Assembly: GCF_010671595.1 (NCBI RefSeq)
Contig: NZ_JAABOP010000002.1
Span: forward strand, 186,001-250,000
Direction of reading: 5' to 3'
DNA length: 64,000 nucleotides
Source of the DNA: Muriicola jejuensis
Lineage (GTDB): Bacteria > Bacteroidota > Bacteroidia > Flavobacteriales > Flavobacteriaceae
The position numbers and the translations under genes were made by a program. The notes beneath the pieces are model-generated. The model saw nothing but the letters and a program-made list of their open reading frames with translations. It had not been told where the DNA came from and ran no database searches. Shown here one piece after another: positions 37,323 to 46,574 of the stretch (its first letter is position 1; every line of letters starts with the position of its first letter).

Positions 37323-37958
37323 ATGTCATCAAAAATAATTATCCTAGTACTTGGAGCCTTCCTCGTAGCAGTGGCACTCCTTGGCAGTATTAAAAGGAAG
37401 TCTGGCAAGAAGCTTCTCAGTAATAAATTCTCGGTCATTTTCGGGATCATCGGTGTACTGATGATGATATTTGGAAGCTATTCATCGGATCTGGTGAATT
37501 ACAATACGCAGATGGAACAAGTCTCCATAGGTGCCAAGCTGAAGATCAGCGGGCCGGTGAACGCCGTTAAAACGGTGTATCCCATAGATAAAGACTCTGT
37601 GGATTGCAGGATTTTGACCATGGGGGTGTATCCAGAATCCCACAACAAAGATATCTGGGTGGTAATCCGGCCCACGGATGACAGGTACTATCCCCAATCC
37701 GACCATACCAATACTTCTTACAAAAGAGATGGCGAATGGCAAGTGGTTACCCGTTTCGGCGGCGATAAGGGCGAAGCTTATGACTTGATTATCTATGAGG
37801 CCGACTCAACCGCCTCCTCCTTCTTCAGTGCTACCATTGCCAAATGGAAGGAAGTAGATAATTATCCCGGTTTACAGCTGGAGGAAATGCCTCCCGGAGC
37901 CAGAGAAGTGGAACGCTTGGTGATCTACACCAGCAAGAACTGTAGGGGTGTTTTTTAA
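37323..37958 (+). CDS. Membrane-anchored protein of unknown function
   Basis: 211 residues, not recognised. Two hydrophobic segments (~5-24 and ~37-56) flank a basic loop (KRKSGKKLLSNK). A soluble domain (~60-211), presumably on one face of the membrane, has a pattern of beta-strands (VSIGAKLKISGPVNAVKTVYPI ... DIWVVIRPTDDRYYPQSD ... WQVVTRFGGDKGEAYDLIIYEAD) that loosely resembles an extracytoplasmic Ig/CBM-like sandwich. It lies between the two GPH permease genes (45 nt after one, 61 nt before the next), so it may be a partner of transport. Confidence 0.6.
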   Translation: MSSKIIILVLGAFLVAVALLGSIKRKSGKKLLSNKFSVIFGIIGVLMMIFGSYSSDLVNYNTQMEQVSIGAKLKISGPVNAVKTVYPIDKDSVDCRILTMGVYPESHNKDIWVVIRPTDDRYYPQSDHTNTSYKRDGEWQVVTRFGGDKGEAYDLIIYEADSTASSFFSATIAKWKEVDNYPGLQLEEMPPGAREVERLVIYTSKNCRGVF

Positions 37959-38019
37959 TGCGTTTATCTGATGTATATGAATTCGAGGGAACATTCAATA
38001 ATTGTTATAATTGGCTTAT

Positions 38020-40359
38020 ATGTTGACAGTAAGTAAAAAAAAGGTCCCATTCGGTCAAAAGCTGGCTTTCGGTATAGGAATGTTTGCCAATCAGATGTTT
38101 CCAGCCATCCTGGGGATTTTTATGGTAGTTCTTGTAGAAGACCTGGGATTTCCCGGTTGGATGTGGTCACTTATCTATTTCTTTCCCAGAATTTTTGATT
38201 CTATCACAGACCCCATCATGGGCTTTATCTCGGATAATACCAAATCCAAATGGGGAAGGAGAAAACAATATGTTCTGATAGGTGGCCTTATCATGGGGGT
38301 GGCTTTCATTTTTATGTGGCAGCTCTATGCATCTGATACCTTACAATATAATTTCTGGTATTTCTTTCTGTGGTCTATCGTTTTTTATTTAGGGCTCACT
38401 TTTTTCAGCGTTCCCTATGTGGCCATGGGTTATGAAATGAGTGACGATTTTCATGAACGCACGGATATTATGGCCGTTGCCCAGTGGATCGGACAATGGG
38501 CCTGGGTGATCGCCCCCTGGTTCTGGGTGATCATGTACGATCCGGCCTGGTTTCCGTCAGCTGATGTTGCCGTGAGAGAATTGGCTATCTGGGTTGCCAT
38601 TCCCTGTGCCATATGTGCAATGGTTCCTGCCATTTTTATCAGGAGCAAATCGACGCTTCAAGAAGATTATGAACCCTTGAATACCGCCAACATTGCCAAT
38701 AGCCTGAAGAAGATCCTCCAAAGCTTTAAGGAGGCCTTCAGAATAGAACAGTTCAGGAGAATATGTATGGCTACATTCCTGATCTTTAACGCGTTTAACA
38801 CGGTTGCTGCCCTTACATTTTTTGTCGTTGTTTATAAATTATTTAACGGGGATGCCGAGGCTTCGGGGATCTGGGTGTCCTTATTTGGATGCCTGGGGGC
38901 ATTGGGTACCACCTTTATCGTCATTCCAATCGTAGCCCGGATGGCAAGGGTTATGGGCAAGAAAAAGGCGTTTATGGTCGCACAGGGTATTTCAGTTGTT
39001 GGATATATCATGTTGTACTTTCTTTTCGTACCCGGAAAACCCTGGATGTATATTATCGGTCTCCCCTTCTTTTCGTTCGGGATAGGTAGTTTGTTTACCA
39101 TTATGATGTCTATGACCGCAGATGTCATAGATATTGATGAGCTGAATTCCGGGAAACGCCGAGAAGGAATTTTCGGAGCTATTTACTGGTGGATGGTCAA
39201 AGTTGGCTTTGCCATTGCCGGGGCACTCAGCGGAATTATTATTGCGCTTGTTGGCTTTAATCCGGACCTCCCTACCACCGAGCAACAACCTGCTGTAGAC
39301 GGGTTGCTGGCATTCTTTTGCTTCTTCCCTATGGCAGGTACGATCGTCGCCATGCTCGTCATGAGGAAGTACGATGTGACCGAGGCGCGGGCTAATGAGA
39401 TCAGGGCTGAGATTGAAAAGAGGAAAGAGCCCAAGAGTTCCTCTTCCTATGAAGGTGATAAGCTCTCCTCAATTAATATGGAGAAAATAGAAATTGACCG
39501 CAGCACGGATGTAGATTTTACCTCCATGGAGGATACGGAGGTGAGGAAGTTATTCCTGAGGACCCTTGAAAAAGGGATCCACGGAATGTGTTTCAGTCCG
39601 TACCTGGAAGGGCAGGACATTGGGGACATCCTCTCGGAATCCCAGATCCGTACCCGTATGGAGGTAGTGAAACCCTACTCCCAGTGGGTGCGATCCTTTT
39701 CATGTACGGAAGGGAATGAATTCATCGCCAGGGTGGCCAGGGAAAACGGCCTAAAGACCATTGTGGGAGCCTGGATCAGCAATGACAGGGAAAAGAATGA
39801 AAAGGAAATACAAAGCCTGATCGAACTTGCCAAAGCGGGTTATGTGGATATTGCAGCCGTTGGTAATGAGGTGTTGCTCAGGAAGGAATTGTCTGAGGAG
39901 GAAGTATTGGGGTACATCCAAAAGGTAAAAAAGGCCCTGCCCGATATTCCGGTAGGGTATGTAGATACCTATTTCAGGTTCTATGAGAGTCCCAGACTGG
40001 CAGATGCCTGCGATGTGATCCTGGCGAACTGTTATCCATTCTGGGAGGGGTGTTCCGTGGAAGAGGCATCCACCTACCTGAAAAAAATGCACGCTGTTGC
40101 GAAACAAGCGGCCAAAGGAAAACCTGTTATCATTACCGAAACTGGTTGGCCAGACAATGGTCAGAATGTGCGGGAAGCTATACCTTCTCCCTTGAATGCC
40201 ATGAAGTATTTTATCAATATTCACGCCTGGAGGGAGAAATATAATTCAGAATTATTTTACTTTTCGTCCTTCGATGAGGACTGGAAAATGCATCACGAAG
40301 GGGATGTGGGTGCCAGTTGGGGAATTTGGGATAAAAACGAACATTTGAAATACAGTTAA
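38020..40359 (+). CDS. GPH-family MFS permease fused to a C-terminal GH17 domain
   Basis: 779 residues from the ATG at 38020 (an in-frame TTG lies three codons earlier). Residues ~1-470 are a complete GPH permease: FFPRIFDSITDPIMGFISDNTKSKWGRRKQ, 12 helices, and the MSMTADVIDIDELNSGKRREGIFGAIYWW block. After a Lys/Ser-rich linker (~470-490) comes a full ~290-residue GH17 domain with acid/base Glu617 (AVGNEVLL) and nucleophile Glu707 (IITETGWP). GPH permeases have cytoplasmic C-termini, so the hydrolase should face the cytoplasm. No frameshift or stop lies at the junction; an internal ATG at 39478 could mark an ancestral separate start. The next gene is a free GH17 paralogue 2 nt later. Confidence 0.88.
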   Translation: MLTVSKKKVPFGQKLAFGIGMFANQMFPAILGIFMVVLVEDLGFPGWMWSLIYFFPRIFDSITDPIMGFISDNTKSKWGRRKQYVLIGGLIMGVAFIFMWQLYASDTLQYNFWYFFLWSIVFYLGLTFFSVPYVAMGYEMSDDFHERTDIMAVAQWIGQWAWVIAPWFWVIMYDPAWFPSADVAVRELAIWVAIPCAICAMVPAIFIRSKSTLQEDYEPLNTANIANSLKKILQSFKEAFRIEQFRRICMATFLIFNAFNTVAALTFFVVVYKLFNGDAEASGIWVSLFGCLGALGTTFIVIPIVARMARVMGKKKAFMVAQGISVVGYIMLYFLFVPGKPWMYIIGLPFFSFGIGSLFTIMMSMTADVIDIDELNSGKRREGIFGAIYWWMVKVGFAIAGALSGIIIALVGFNPDLPTTEQQPAVDGLLAFFCFFPMAGTIVAMLVMRKYDVTEARANEIRAEIEKRKEPKSSSSYEGDKLSSINMEKIEIDRSTDVDFTSMEDTEVRKLFLRTLEKGIHGMCFSPYLEGQDIGDILSESQIRTRMEVVKPYSQWVRSFSCTEGNEFIARVARENGLKTIVGAWISNDREKNEKEIQSLIELAKAGYVDIAAVGNEVLLRKELSEEEVLGYIQKVKKALPDIPVGYVDTYFRFYESPRLADACDVILANCYPFWEGCSVEEASTYLKKMHAVAKQAAKGKPVIITETGWPDNGQNVREAIPSPLNAMKYFINIHAWREKYNSELFYFSSFDEDWKMHHEGDVGASWGIWDKNEHLKYS

Positions 40360-40361
40360 TC

Positions 40362-41264
40362 ATGTCTACAAGGAATATATCATCAAGAAAAGAGAAATAC
40401 CTGGCCCTGGCAGCTCTGGATTATGCCGGGAAAACCACGAAAGAGTTAAAGAAATTATGCAGGAGCGTCCTGGATGAGGGAATGCACGGGCTGTGCTTCA
40501 GCCCTTACCTCGAAGGACAAAAACCCGGAGACCAGATCTCAGAAGAGCAGATCCGCCGTAGGATGGAGATCATACAACCCTACACCCAGTGGATACGGTC
40601 TTTTTCCTGTACCGAAGGCAATGAGGCCATCCCCAGGATCGCCAGGGAATTTGGGATCAAAACCATGGTAGGTGCCTGGTTGGGAGACAATCCCAAGATC
40701 AATGCCCAGGAGGTTGAAAACCTGATAGAACTGGCCAAGGAGGGTTATGTCGATATTGCTGCGGTAGGGAATGAGGTTATGCTGAGGGGCGATCTCACCG
40801 AGGACGAATTACTCGGGAAATTGGATCAGGTAAAAAGTGCCGTACCTTCAGAAATTCCGGTGGGTTACGTGGATGCCTATTATGAATTCGCCGAAAAACC
40901 GCGGATCACTGAGGCATGTGATGTGGTCCTGGCGAATTGCTACCCCTTTTGGGAAGGATGCGACCTGGATTATTCCCTCCTGTATATGAAAGACATGTAC
41001 AGAAGGGCTATTAATGCAGCCCAGGGGAAAAAGGTCATTATCTCTGAAACAGGCTGGCCTTTTCAGGGCACCAACCTCGAGGGAGCCTATCCATCTTATG
41101 AAAATGCCCTTAAATACTTTATGAATACCCAGAAATGGGCGGCAGAAGAAGATATTGAAATCTTTTATTTCTCCTCTTTCGACGAATCCTGGAAGGTAGG
41201 AGCGGAAGGAGATGTAGGTGCCTTCTGGGGCCTTTGGGATAAGGATGAGCGACTCAAATTCTGA
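40362..41264 (+). CDS. GH17-like beta-1,3-glucanase without signal peptide
   Basis: 300 residues. Closely paralogous to the GH17 domain of the preceding fusion (shared HG(L/M)CFSPYLEGQ, RSFSCTEGNE, NLIELAKEGYVDIAAVGNEV, VLANCYPFWEGC). Acid/base Glu138 and nucleophile Glu229 (ISETGWPF) are both present. The start MSTRNISSRKEK is hydrophilic, so it should be cytoplasmic. It begins 2 nt after the fusion's stop, so the two are translated together. It may act on imported beta-1,3-oligosaccharides as a hydrolase or transglycosylase. A terminator follows at 41306. Confidence 0.87.
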   Translation: MSTRNISSRKEKYLALAALDYAGKTTKELKKLCRSVLDEGMHGLCFSPYLEGQKPGDQISEEQIRRRMEIIQPYTQWIRSFSCTEGNEAIPRIAREFGIKTMVGAWLGDNPKINAQEVENLIELAKEGYVDIAAVGNEVMLRGDLTEDELLGKLDQVKSAVPSEIPVGYVDAYYEFAEKPRITEACDVVLANCYPFWEGCDLDYSLLYMKDMYRRAINAAQGKKVIISETGWPFQGTNLEGAYPSYENALKYFMNTQKWAAEEDIEIFYFSSFDESWKVGAEGDVGAFWGLWDKDERLKF

Positions 41265-41305
41265 AGATGAGTAATTTGTCAGAACAATAACCAACACTAC
41301 CTGTC

Positions 41306-41334
41306 TGGCCGGTATTCTCTGCCGGCCATTTTTA
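41306..41334 (+). terminator. Intrinsic terminator after the GH17 genes
   Basis: Stem TGGCCGG/CCGGCCA (41306-41312 and 41322-41328) followed by a T-rich run. Confidence 0.8.
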
Positions 41335-41401
41335 TTATATTTATAGACTTTGTCTGTAGCGCAAAGGAGATTTTTTTAAGACCTAACCAAACATCCACAC
41401 C

Positions 41402-42943
41402 ATGAACCAGGCAGCCACCGCAGTTAAGATGAACAAGTCCTACACCATCCTTATCAGCCTGATCGTGGCACTGGGGGGATTTCTCCTTGGGTTCGACAGT
41501 GCCGTGATCTCGGGAGCGGTAAAAGGCATCACCGTATACTTTGAGATGACGGAGTGGATGCTGGGCTTCTCGGTAGGCTGTGTGGTATTCGGGGCCATGG
41601 CGGGAAATCTCATGGCAGGCCCGGTCGCAGACAAATTCGGGAGAAAAAATACCCTCATCGTGGTGGCTGCCCTCTTCACCATTTCAGCTACCTGGTCTGC
41701 CCTTGCGACAGGGTATACGGAATTCATCATAGCCAGAATTATTGGCGGCGTGGGTATTGGAGGCGCCATCCTCATTGCCCCCATTTATATTGCTGAGATC
41801 GCCCCTCCAAAGTTGAGGGGGAGTCTCGTCTCCTTTAACCAGTTGAATATCGTCATCGGGATCTCGGTAGCTTATTTTTCCAATTATTTCCTAGTCGATC
41901 TGGGGGATGAAAGCTGGAGGTGGATGCTCGGGGTGGAGGCCATTCCTGCCGCAATTTATTTTATCGCGCTCTGGACCGTTCCGAAAAGTCCGAGGTGGCT
42001 GATCCAGAAACTCAACAAGATCGACCTTGCCCGTAAGATCCTACAAAGGATAGGGGGAGAGGAATACGCCGAGATCACCATACAGGAGATCCAGAGGGGG
42101 ATCGATAAAAGGGAAGAAAAGGGAAGACTCTCCGACCTTTTCAGCAGCAAATATGCCACCATCATGATCATAGCCATGGGGATCGCTTTCTTTCAGCAGA
42201 TCACCGGGATCAATGCCATTTTTTACTATGCCCCAACCATCTTTGAACAGGCAGGGGGAAGTACGGATTCTTCATTCTTGCAGGCCATCGTCGTAGGCCT
42301 TACCAACCTGGTCTTTACCCTGGTGGCGATCTGGCTGATCGACCGGCTGGGGAGGAAACCCCTCTTGCTGATAGGTACCACCTGTATGACTATTGCCTTG
42401 CTGATGGCCACCTTCGCCTTCAACAATGCGACCTACGATTTCAATAAGACCACCCTCGAGAAGGTGGGAGATCAGGAAGTGCGCATGGCTCTTACCGCTT
42501 TGGAGGGAAACACCTATGACGGTCAGGCTGTGTTGTTCAAGGCTGTACAGGGAGAACTAAATGAAGAACAGTTCCTCCATTTCAAGAGAAATGAGATCAC
42601 CAATTTCATCCAGATCAATGCCACCCTTGTACTCATAGCGATCCTTTTGTACGTGGCATCATTCGCGATCTCCCTTGGCCCCGTGATGTGGACCCTGATC
42701 TCGGAGATATTCCCGAGCAAGATCAAGGGTATTGCGATCTCCGTAGTGGGCTTTTTTAACTCTTTGGTGAGTTTCAGCGTGACCCAGGTATTTCCATGGG
42801 AATTGTCTAATCTGGGACCCACCGTGACCTTTGCACTTTATGCATTGTTGTCCTTCATCGCCATCCTGTTTGTATATAAATTTGTCATTGAGACCAAAGG
42901 AAGAACCCTGGAAGAGGTGGAAGAATTACTCATCCGCGAATAA
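41402..42943 (+). CDS. Sugar porter family MFS transporter
   Basis: 513 residues, 12 helices. Sugar porter hallmarks are GRKNTL after helix 2, IGGVGIGGAILIAPIYIAEIAP in helix 4, PKSPRWL at the start of the central loop, the QQITGINAIFYYAPTIFE motif in helix 7 and DRLGRKPLL after helix 8. A ~60-residue extra hydrophilic stretch (~325-395) lies between helices 9 and 10, as in other Bacteroidota relatives. It most likely imports glucose or another hexose by H+ symport. It has its own leader after the terminator at 41306 and precedes the phosphorylase gene by about 110 nt. Confidence 0.9.
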   Translation: MNQAATAVKMNKSYTILISLIVALGGFLLGFDSAVISGAVKGITVYFEMTEWMLGFSVGCVVFGAMAGNLMAGPVADKFGRKNTLIVVAALFTISATWSALATGYTEFIIARIIGGVGIGGAILIAPIYIAEIAPPKLRGSLVSFNQLNIVIGISVAYFSNYFLVDLGDESWRWMLGVEAIPAAIYFIALWTVPKSPRWLIQKLNKIDLARKILQRIGGEEYAEITIQEIQRGIDKREEKGRLSDLFSSKYATIMIIAMGIAFFQQITGINAIFYYAPTIFEQAGGSTDSSFLQAIVVGLTNLVFTLVAIWLIDRLGRKPLLLIGTTCMTIALLMATFAFNNATYDFNKTTLEKVGDQEVRMALTALEGNTYDGQAVLFKAVQGELNEEQFLHFKRNEITNFIQINATLVLIAILLYVASFAISLGPVMWTLISEIFPSKIKGIAISVVGFFNSLVSFSVTQVFPWELSNLGPTVTFALYALLSFIAILFVYKFVIETKGRTLEEVEELLIRE

Positions 42944-43052
42944 TAACGGATAAGAGTATTTATAGTTCGAAAAGGAAAACGAAGTGGCTTCCCGGTATTA
43001 GCAAAAAACGGAAGTTTCAAAAAGTAAATCAATAAAGCGAGTAAAAAGCAAC

Positions 43053-46000
43053 ATGAAGCAAGACATTCACGTAGGAAAAAGCACGTTGAACTTTAAGGAA
43101 AGGGAGGTAGAAGGAAGTTTGGTCGTCATCGACGGTGAGACCTACTACAAGATCAGCAACAGTGACGGGATGCGCCCGTTCTTTATGAGCATCGTCAGTG
43201 ATTCGAACCACTGGATGTTCATCTCGAGCAATGGCGGACTCACCGCCGGGAGAAAAAATAGCGAATTTGCCCTCTTTCCCTACTACACGGACGACAAGAT
43301 CACGGAGTCCACAGACTTTACTGGTTGCAAAACCCTTTTGAGAATACGTACCGCGGAAGGGGATACGCTATGGGAGCCTTTCTCAAATAGATATTCCGGG
43401 ATGTATAGAATCCAAAGGAATCTTTACAAGAATACCTATGGGAATAAGGTGATGTTTGAGGAGATCAACGAGGATCTGGGAATGATCTTCAGGTACCAGT
43501 GGAATTCGAGTAACCTTTACGGCTTTGTGAGAAAGGCCAGTTTACAGAATATTTCCGGGTCGGAGGTGGAAGTCGAGCTCCTCGATGGAGTCCAGAACAT
43601 CCTTCCTTATGGAGTTCCCACCAATACACAGCATACGTACAGCAACCTTGTAGACGCTTACAAAAGAAATGAACTGATACCGGAAGTCGGCATCGGGATC
43701 TATGCCCTGAGTGCCATCATCGTAGACCGGGCTGAACCAAGTGAGGCACTCAAGGCCAACGTAGTCTGGTCATTGGGAATCCCCAACCCTTCATACCTCA
43801 TCTCCTCCCGCCAGGTGGAAGCCTTCAGACAGGGAAAAGAGGTAAGACAGGAAATCGACGTCAAAGCGGAGCGGGGCGCGTATTTTATCCATGGCAGTAT
43901 CAAGGTGAAGGAAAACCAGTCCCAGGAATGGTTATTGGTAGCGAACGTCAACCAGAATGCCTCTGATATTGCAGGGATCAAAAAGAAACTGGGAAATCCT
44001 GATGCCTTAACCCAGGAGCTGTCCGGGGAGATCGCGGCAGGCACCCAAAGGCTTAAATTACTGGCCGGCGCGGCTGATGGTTTCCAGTGCACAGAAGACA
44101 AATTGCAGACTTCCAGGCATTACGCCAATGTGCTCTACAACATCATGAGGGGAGGGATCTTTGACAAGGACTACCAGATAGAACGCAGGGATTTTACCAA
44201 TTACCTCCAAAATGCGAACAGGACTGTGTATAAAACTTTTGCGAATCAACTTTCTGGGCTCCCGGAGGTTTTCGATCTTCAGACCCTGAGACATCTCGCC
44301 CAAAGGTCTGATCATCTCGATTTCCAGAGGTTGTGCATCGAATACCTGCCCCTGAAATTCAGCAGGAGGCACGGAGATCCCAGCAGGCCCTGGAACCGGT
44401 TCTCCATCAATACAAGAAGCGAGGTTGACGGCTCCAAGATTCTAGACTATCAGGGGAACTGGAGGGATATTTTCCAGAACTGGGAAGCGCTTGCCCATTC
44501 TTACCCGGATTTTATAGATGGGATGATCCACAAGTTCCTCAACGCTTCCACCTTTGAAGGTTATAATCCATACCGGGTCACCAAAAGTGGGTTCGACTGG
44601 GAGGTGATCGAGCCGGACGACCCCTGGTCCTACATAGGATACTGGGGAGACCACCAGATTATCTACCTATTAAAATTTCTGGAATTCATAGAAGATTATT
44701 ACCCCTCACGTCTGGCAAAGTACTGGGATGCTCCCCTCTTTGTGTACGCTAATGTACCGTATAAGATCAAGAGTTATTACGACATCATTGCCGACCCTAA
44801 GGATACCATTGTCTTCGATCACCAGCTCGACCTCGCGATCAATGCCAGAAAAGATGAGATGGGTGCAGACGGGGCTCTTCTTACCGGCCAGGAAGGGAAT
44901 ATTGTCCACGTAAATCTGGTCGAAAAACTGCTGGTCACCCTTCTGGCCAAATGCTCCAACTTTATCCCTGAGGCCGGGATTTGGCTTAACACTCAGCGGC
45001 CTGAATGGAACGACGCCAATAACGCCCTCGTCGGTAACGGAGTGTCCATGGTAACCTTGTATTACCTTCGAAGATTCCTGGTTAAATTCAGGGAGATCAT
45101 CGGGGAGGTGGAGAAGGATGAGGTGGAGATCTCCACCGAGCTGGCCCGGTTCCTGTCTGCCGTGGTAAGCACGTTGAAACAACACGAGTCGGCCTTAAAA
45201 AGGAGCTTTACGGACAAGGAACGCCTCCAGGTCATGGATGGCCTGGGTATGGCGGGCAGTGATTACCGGGAGCAGATCTATAATTCAGGGTATAGCGGAA
45301 AGAGAACCAGGCTTTCTAAAAAGGAGCTGTTGGATTTCACAGGGACCGTTTTACCATACCTCGAACATTCCATAGAGGCAAATAAAAGGAAGGACAACCT
45401 TTACCATGCCTACAATCTGATCAGTATTACGAAGGAAAAGGGAACCTCCATTGATTACCTCAGTGTGATGCTCGAAGGTCAGGTAGCGGTGCTAAGTGCG
45501 GGATATCTGAAGGCCGATGAAGTGCTTACCCTTCTCGACAGTATGAAGAAAAGCGACCTTTACCGCAAGGATCAGTACAGCTACATTCTGTATCCGAACA
45601 AGGAACTTCCCGGGTTCATGAAAAAGAATGTCATCCCGGCCTCCCGGGTTAAGAACTCTTCCTTGCTCACAAAGCTCATGGATATTGGGAATACACAGAT
45701 AGTACAAAAAGACGTCGATGGAAATTACCATTTCAATGGGAATTTCAACAATGCCAATGATCTGAAACGGGCGCTGGATGAACTCGCACAAGGGGGGCAT
45801 TCAGATCTTGTGAAGAAAGAAAGGCAAAATGTCCTCGATATCTTTGAGGAGGTCTTTGATCACAAGTCCTTTACGGGCCGCTCTGGCACCTTCTTCGGAT
45901 ACGAAGGTCTGGGCTCTATATACTGGCATATGGTCTCCAAACTTTTGCTGGCGGTACTGGAATGCAGCAGAAGAGCTATGGCAGCAGGAGCCCCGGATAA

Positions 46001-46526
46001 GGTCGTCAAAGGACTGATGAGGCATTACCACGAGATCAATGAAGGGATTGGAGTGCACAAATCCCCTTCATTATATGGGGCATTTCCAACCGATCCTTAT
46101 TCCCATACCCCTGCCACCAAAGGTGCCCAGCAACCGGGTATGACCGGACAGGTGAAAGAAGACATACTTAGCAGGCTTTCAGAGTTGGGAGTAAGTGTCC
46201 GGAGCGGAAGGGTCTCATTCGGGACCGGACTCCTGGAAAAGCAGGAGATCCTTACCCGGGAAGCCAAGTTCAGCTATGTAGACCTGGAAGGAAGGGAAAA
46301 ATTCATAGATCTGTCGCCGGGCAGTCTGGCATTCACCTATTGCCAGACTCCAGTGGTATATACCTTTGGATCCTCGGAAGGGATACAGATCTACAAGGCA
46401 GATGGCGCCCGCGAAAATATACAAGGGCTTAGTCTGGATGTGGAGACCAGTAACAAGATCTTTCATCGCACAGGTGAGGTCACGCGGATCGATGTTGCAC
46501 TGCGCTCAGACCAGGTGCCAATGTAA
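43053..46526 (+). CDS. GH94/GH149/GH161-type beta-glucan phosphorylase
   Basis: 1157 residues, no signal peptide. Residues ~10-300 resemble the N-terminal beta-sandwich of inverting disaccharide phosphorylases, and the rest is an (alpha/alpha)6 barrel plus a C-terminal sandwich. The catalytic acid candidate is Asp654 in PEWNDANNALVGNG, which corresponds to the WND motif of GH94. A phosphate-site-like stretch is GRSGTFFGYEGLGSIYWHMVSKL (~945-970). The length matches GH149 and GH161 (beta-1,3-glucan phosphorylases) rather than the ~800-residue cellobiose phosphorylases. With the surrounding genes this suggests cytoplasmic phosphorolysis of beta-1,3-oligoglucans to glucose 1-phosphate. The exact family is unconfirmed. 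Confidence 0.75.
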   Translation: MKQDIHVGKSTLNFKEREVEGSLVVIDGETYYKISNSDGMRPFFMSIVSDSNHWMFISSNGGLTAGRKNSEFALFPYYTDDKITESTDFTGCKTLLRIRTAEGDTLWEPFSNRYSGMYRIQRNLYKNTYGNKVMFEEINEDLGMIFRYQWNSSNLYGFVRKASLQNISGSEVEVELLDGVQNILPYGVPTNTQHTYSNLVDAYKRNELIPEVGIGIYALSAIIVDRAEPSEALKANVVWSLGIPNPSYLISSRQVEAFRQGKEVRQEIDVKAERGAYFIHGSIKVKENQSQEWLLVANVNQNASDIAGIKKKLGNPDALTQELSGEIAAGTQRLKLLAGAADGFQCTEDKLQTSRHYANVLYNIMRGGIFDKDYQIERRDFTNYLQNANRTVYKTFANQLSGLPEVFDLQTLRHLAQRSDHLDFQRLCIEYLPLKFSRRHGDPSRPWNRFSINTRSEVDGSKILDYQGNWRDIFQNWEALAHSYPDFIDGMIHKFLNASTFEGYNPYRVTKSGFDWEVIEPDDPWSYIGYWGDHQIIYLLKFLEFIEDYYPSRLAKYWDAPLFVYANVPYKIKSYYDIIADPKDTIVFDHQLDLAINARKDEMGADGALLTGQEGNIVHVNLVEKLLVTLLAKCSNFIPEAGIWLNTQRPEWNDANNALVGNGVSMVTLYYLRRFLVKFREIIGEVEKDEVEISTELARFLSAVVSTLKQHESALKRSFTDKERLQVMDGLGMAGSDYREQIYNSGYSGKRTRLSKKELLDFTGTVLPYLEHSIEANKRKDNLYHAYNLISITKEKGTSIDYLSVMLEGQVAVLSAGYLKADEVLTLLDSMKKSDLYRKDQYSYILYPNKELPGFMKKNVIPASRVKNSSLLTKLMDIGNTQIVQKDVDGNYHFNGNFNNANDLKRALDELAQGGHSDLVKKERQNVLDIFEEVFDHKSFTGRSGTFFGYEGLGSIYWHMVSKLLLAVLECSRRAMAAGAPDKVVKGLMRHYHEINEGIGVHKSPSLYGAFPTDPYSHTPATKGAQQPGMTGQVKEDILSRLSELGVSVRSGRVSFGTGLLEKQEILTREAKFSYVDLEGREKFIDLSPGSLAFTYCQTPVVYTFGSSEGIQIYKADGARENIQGLSLDVETSNKIFHRTGEVTRIDVALRSDQVPM

Positions 46527-46574
46527 TAATGGGTAGAGGCCTAAAATTTTCCTAACTGTTAAGGATGCCCCTGC

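Noticed and set aside
43053-46526. Annotation as ordinary cellobiose phosphorylase
   Set aside because: The protein is about 350 residues longer than GH94 cellobiose phosphorylases and lies in a beta-1,3-glucan context.
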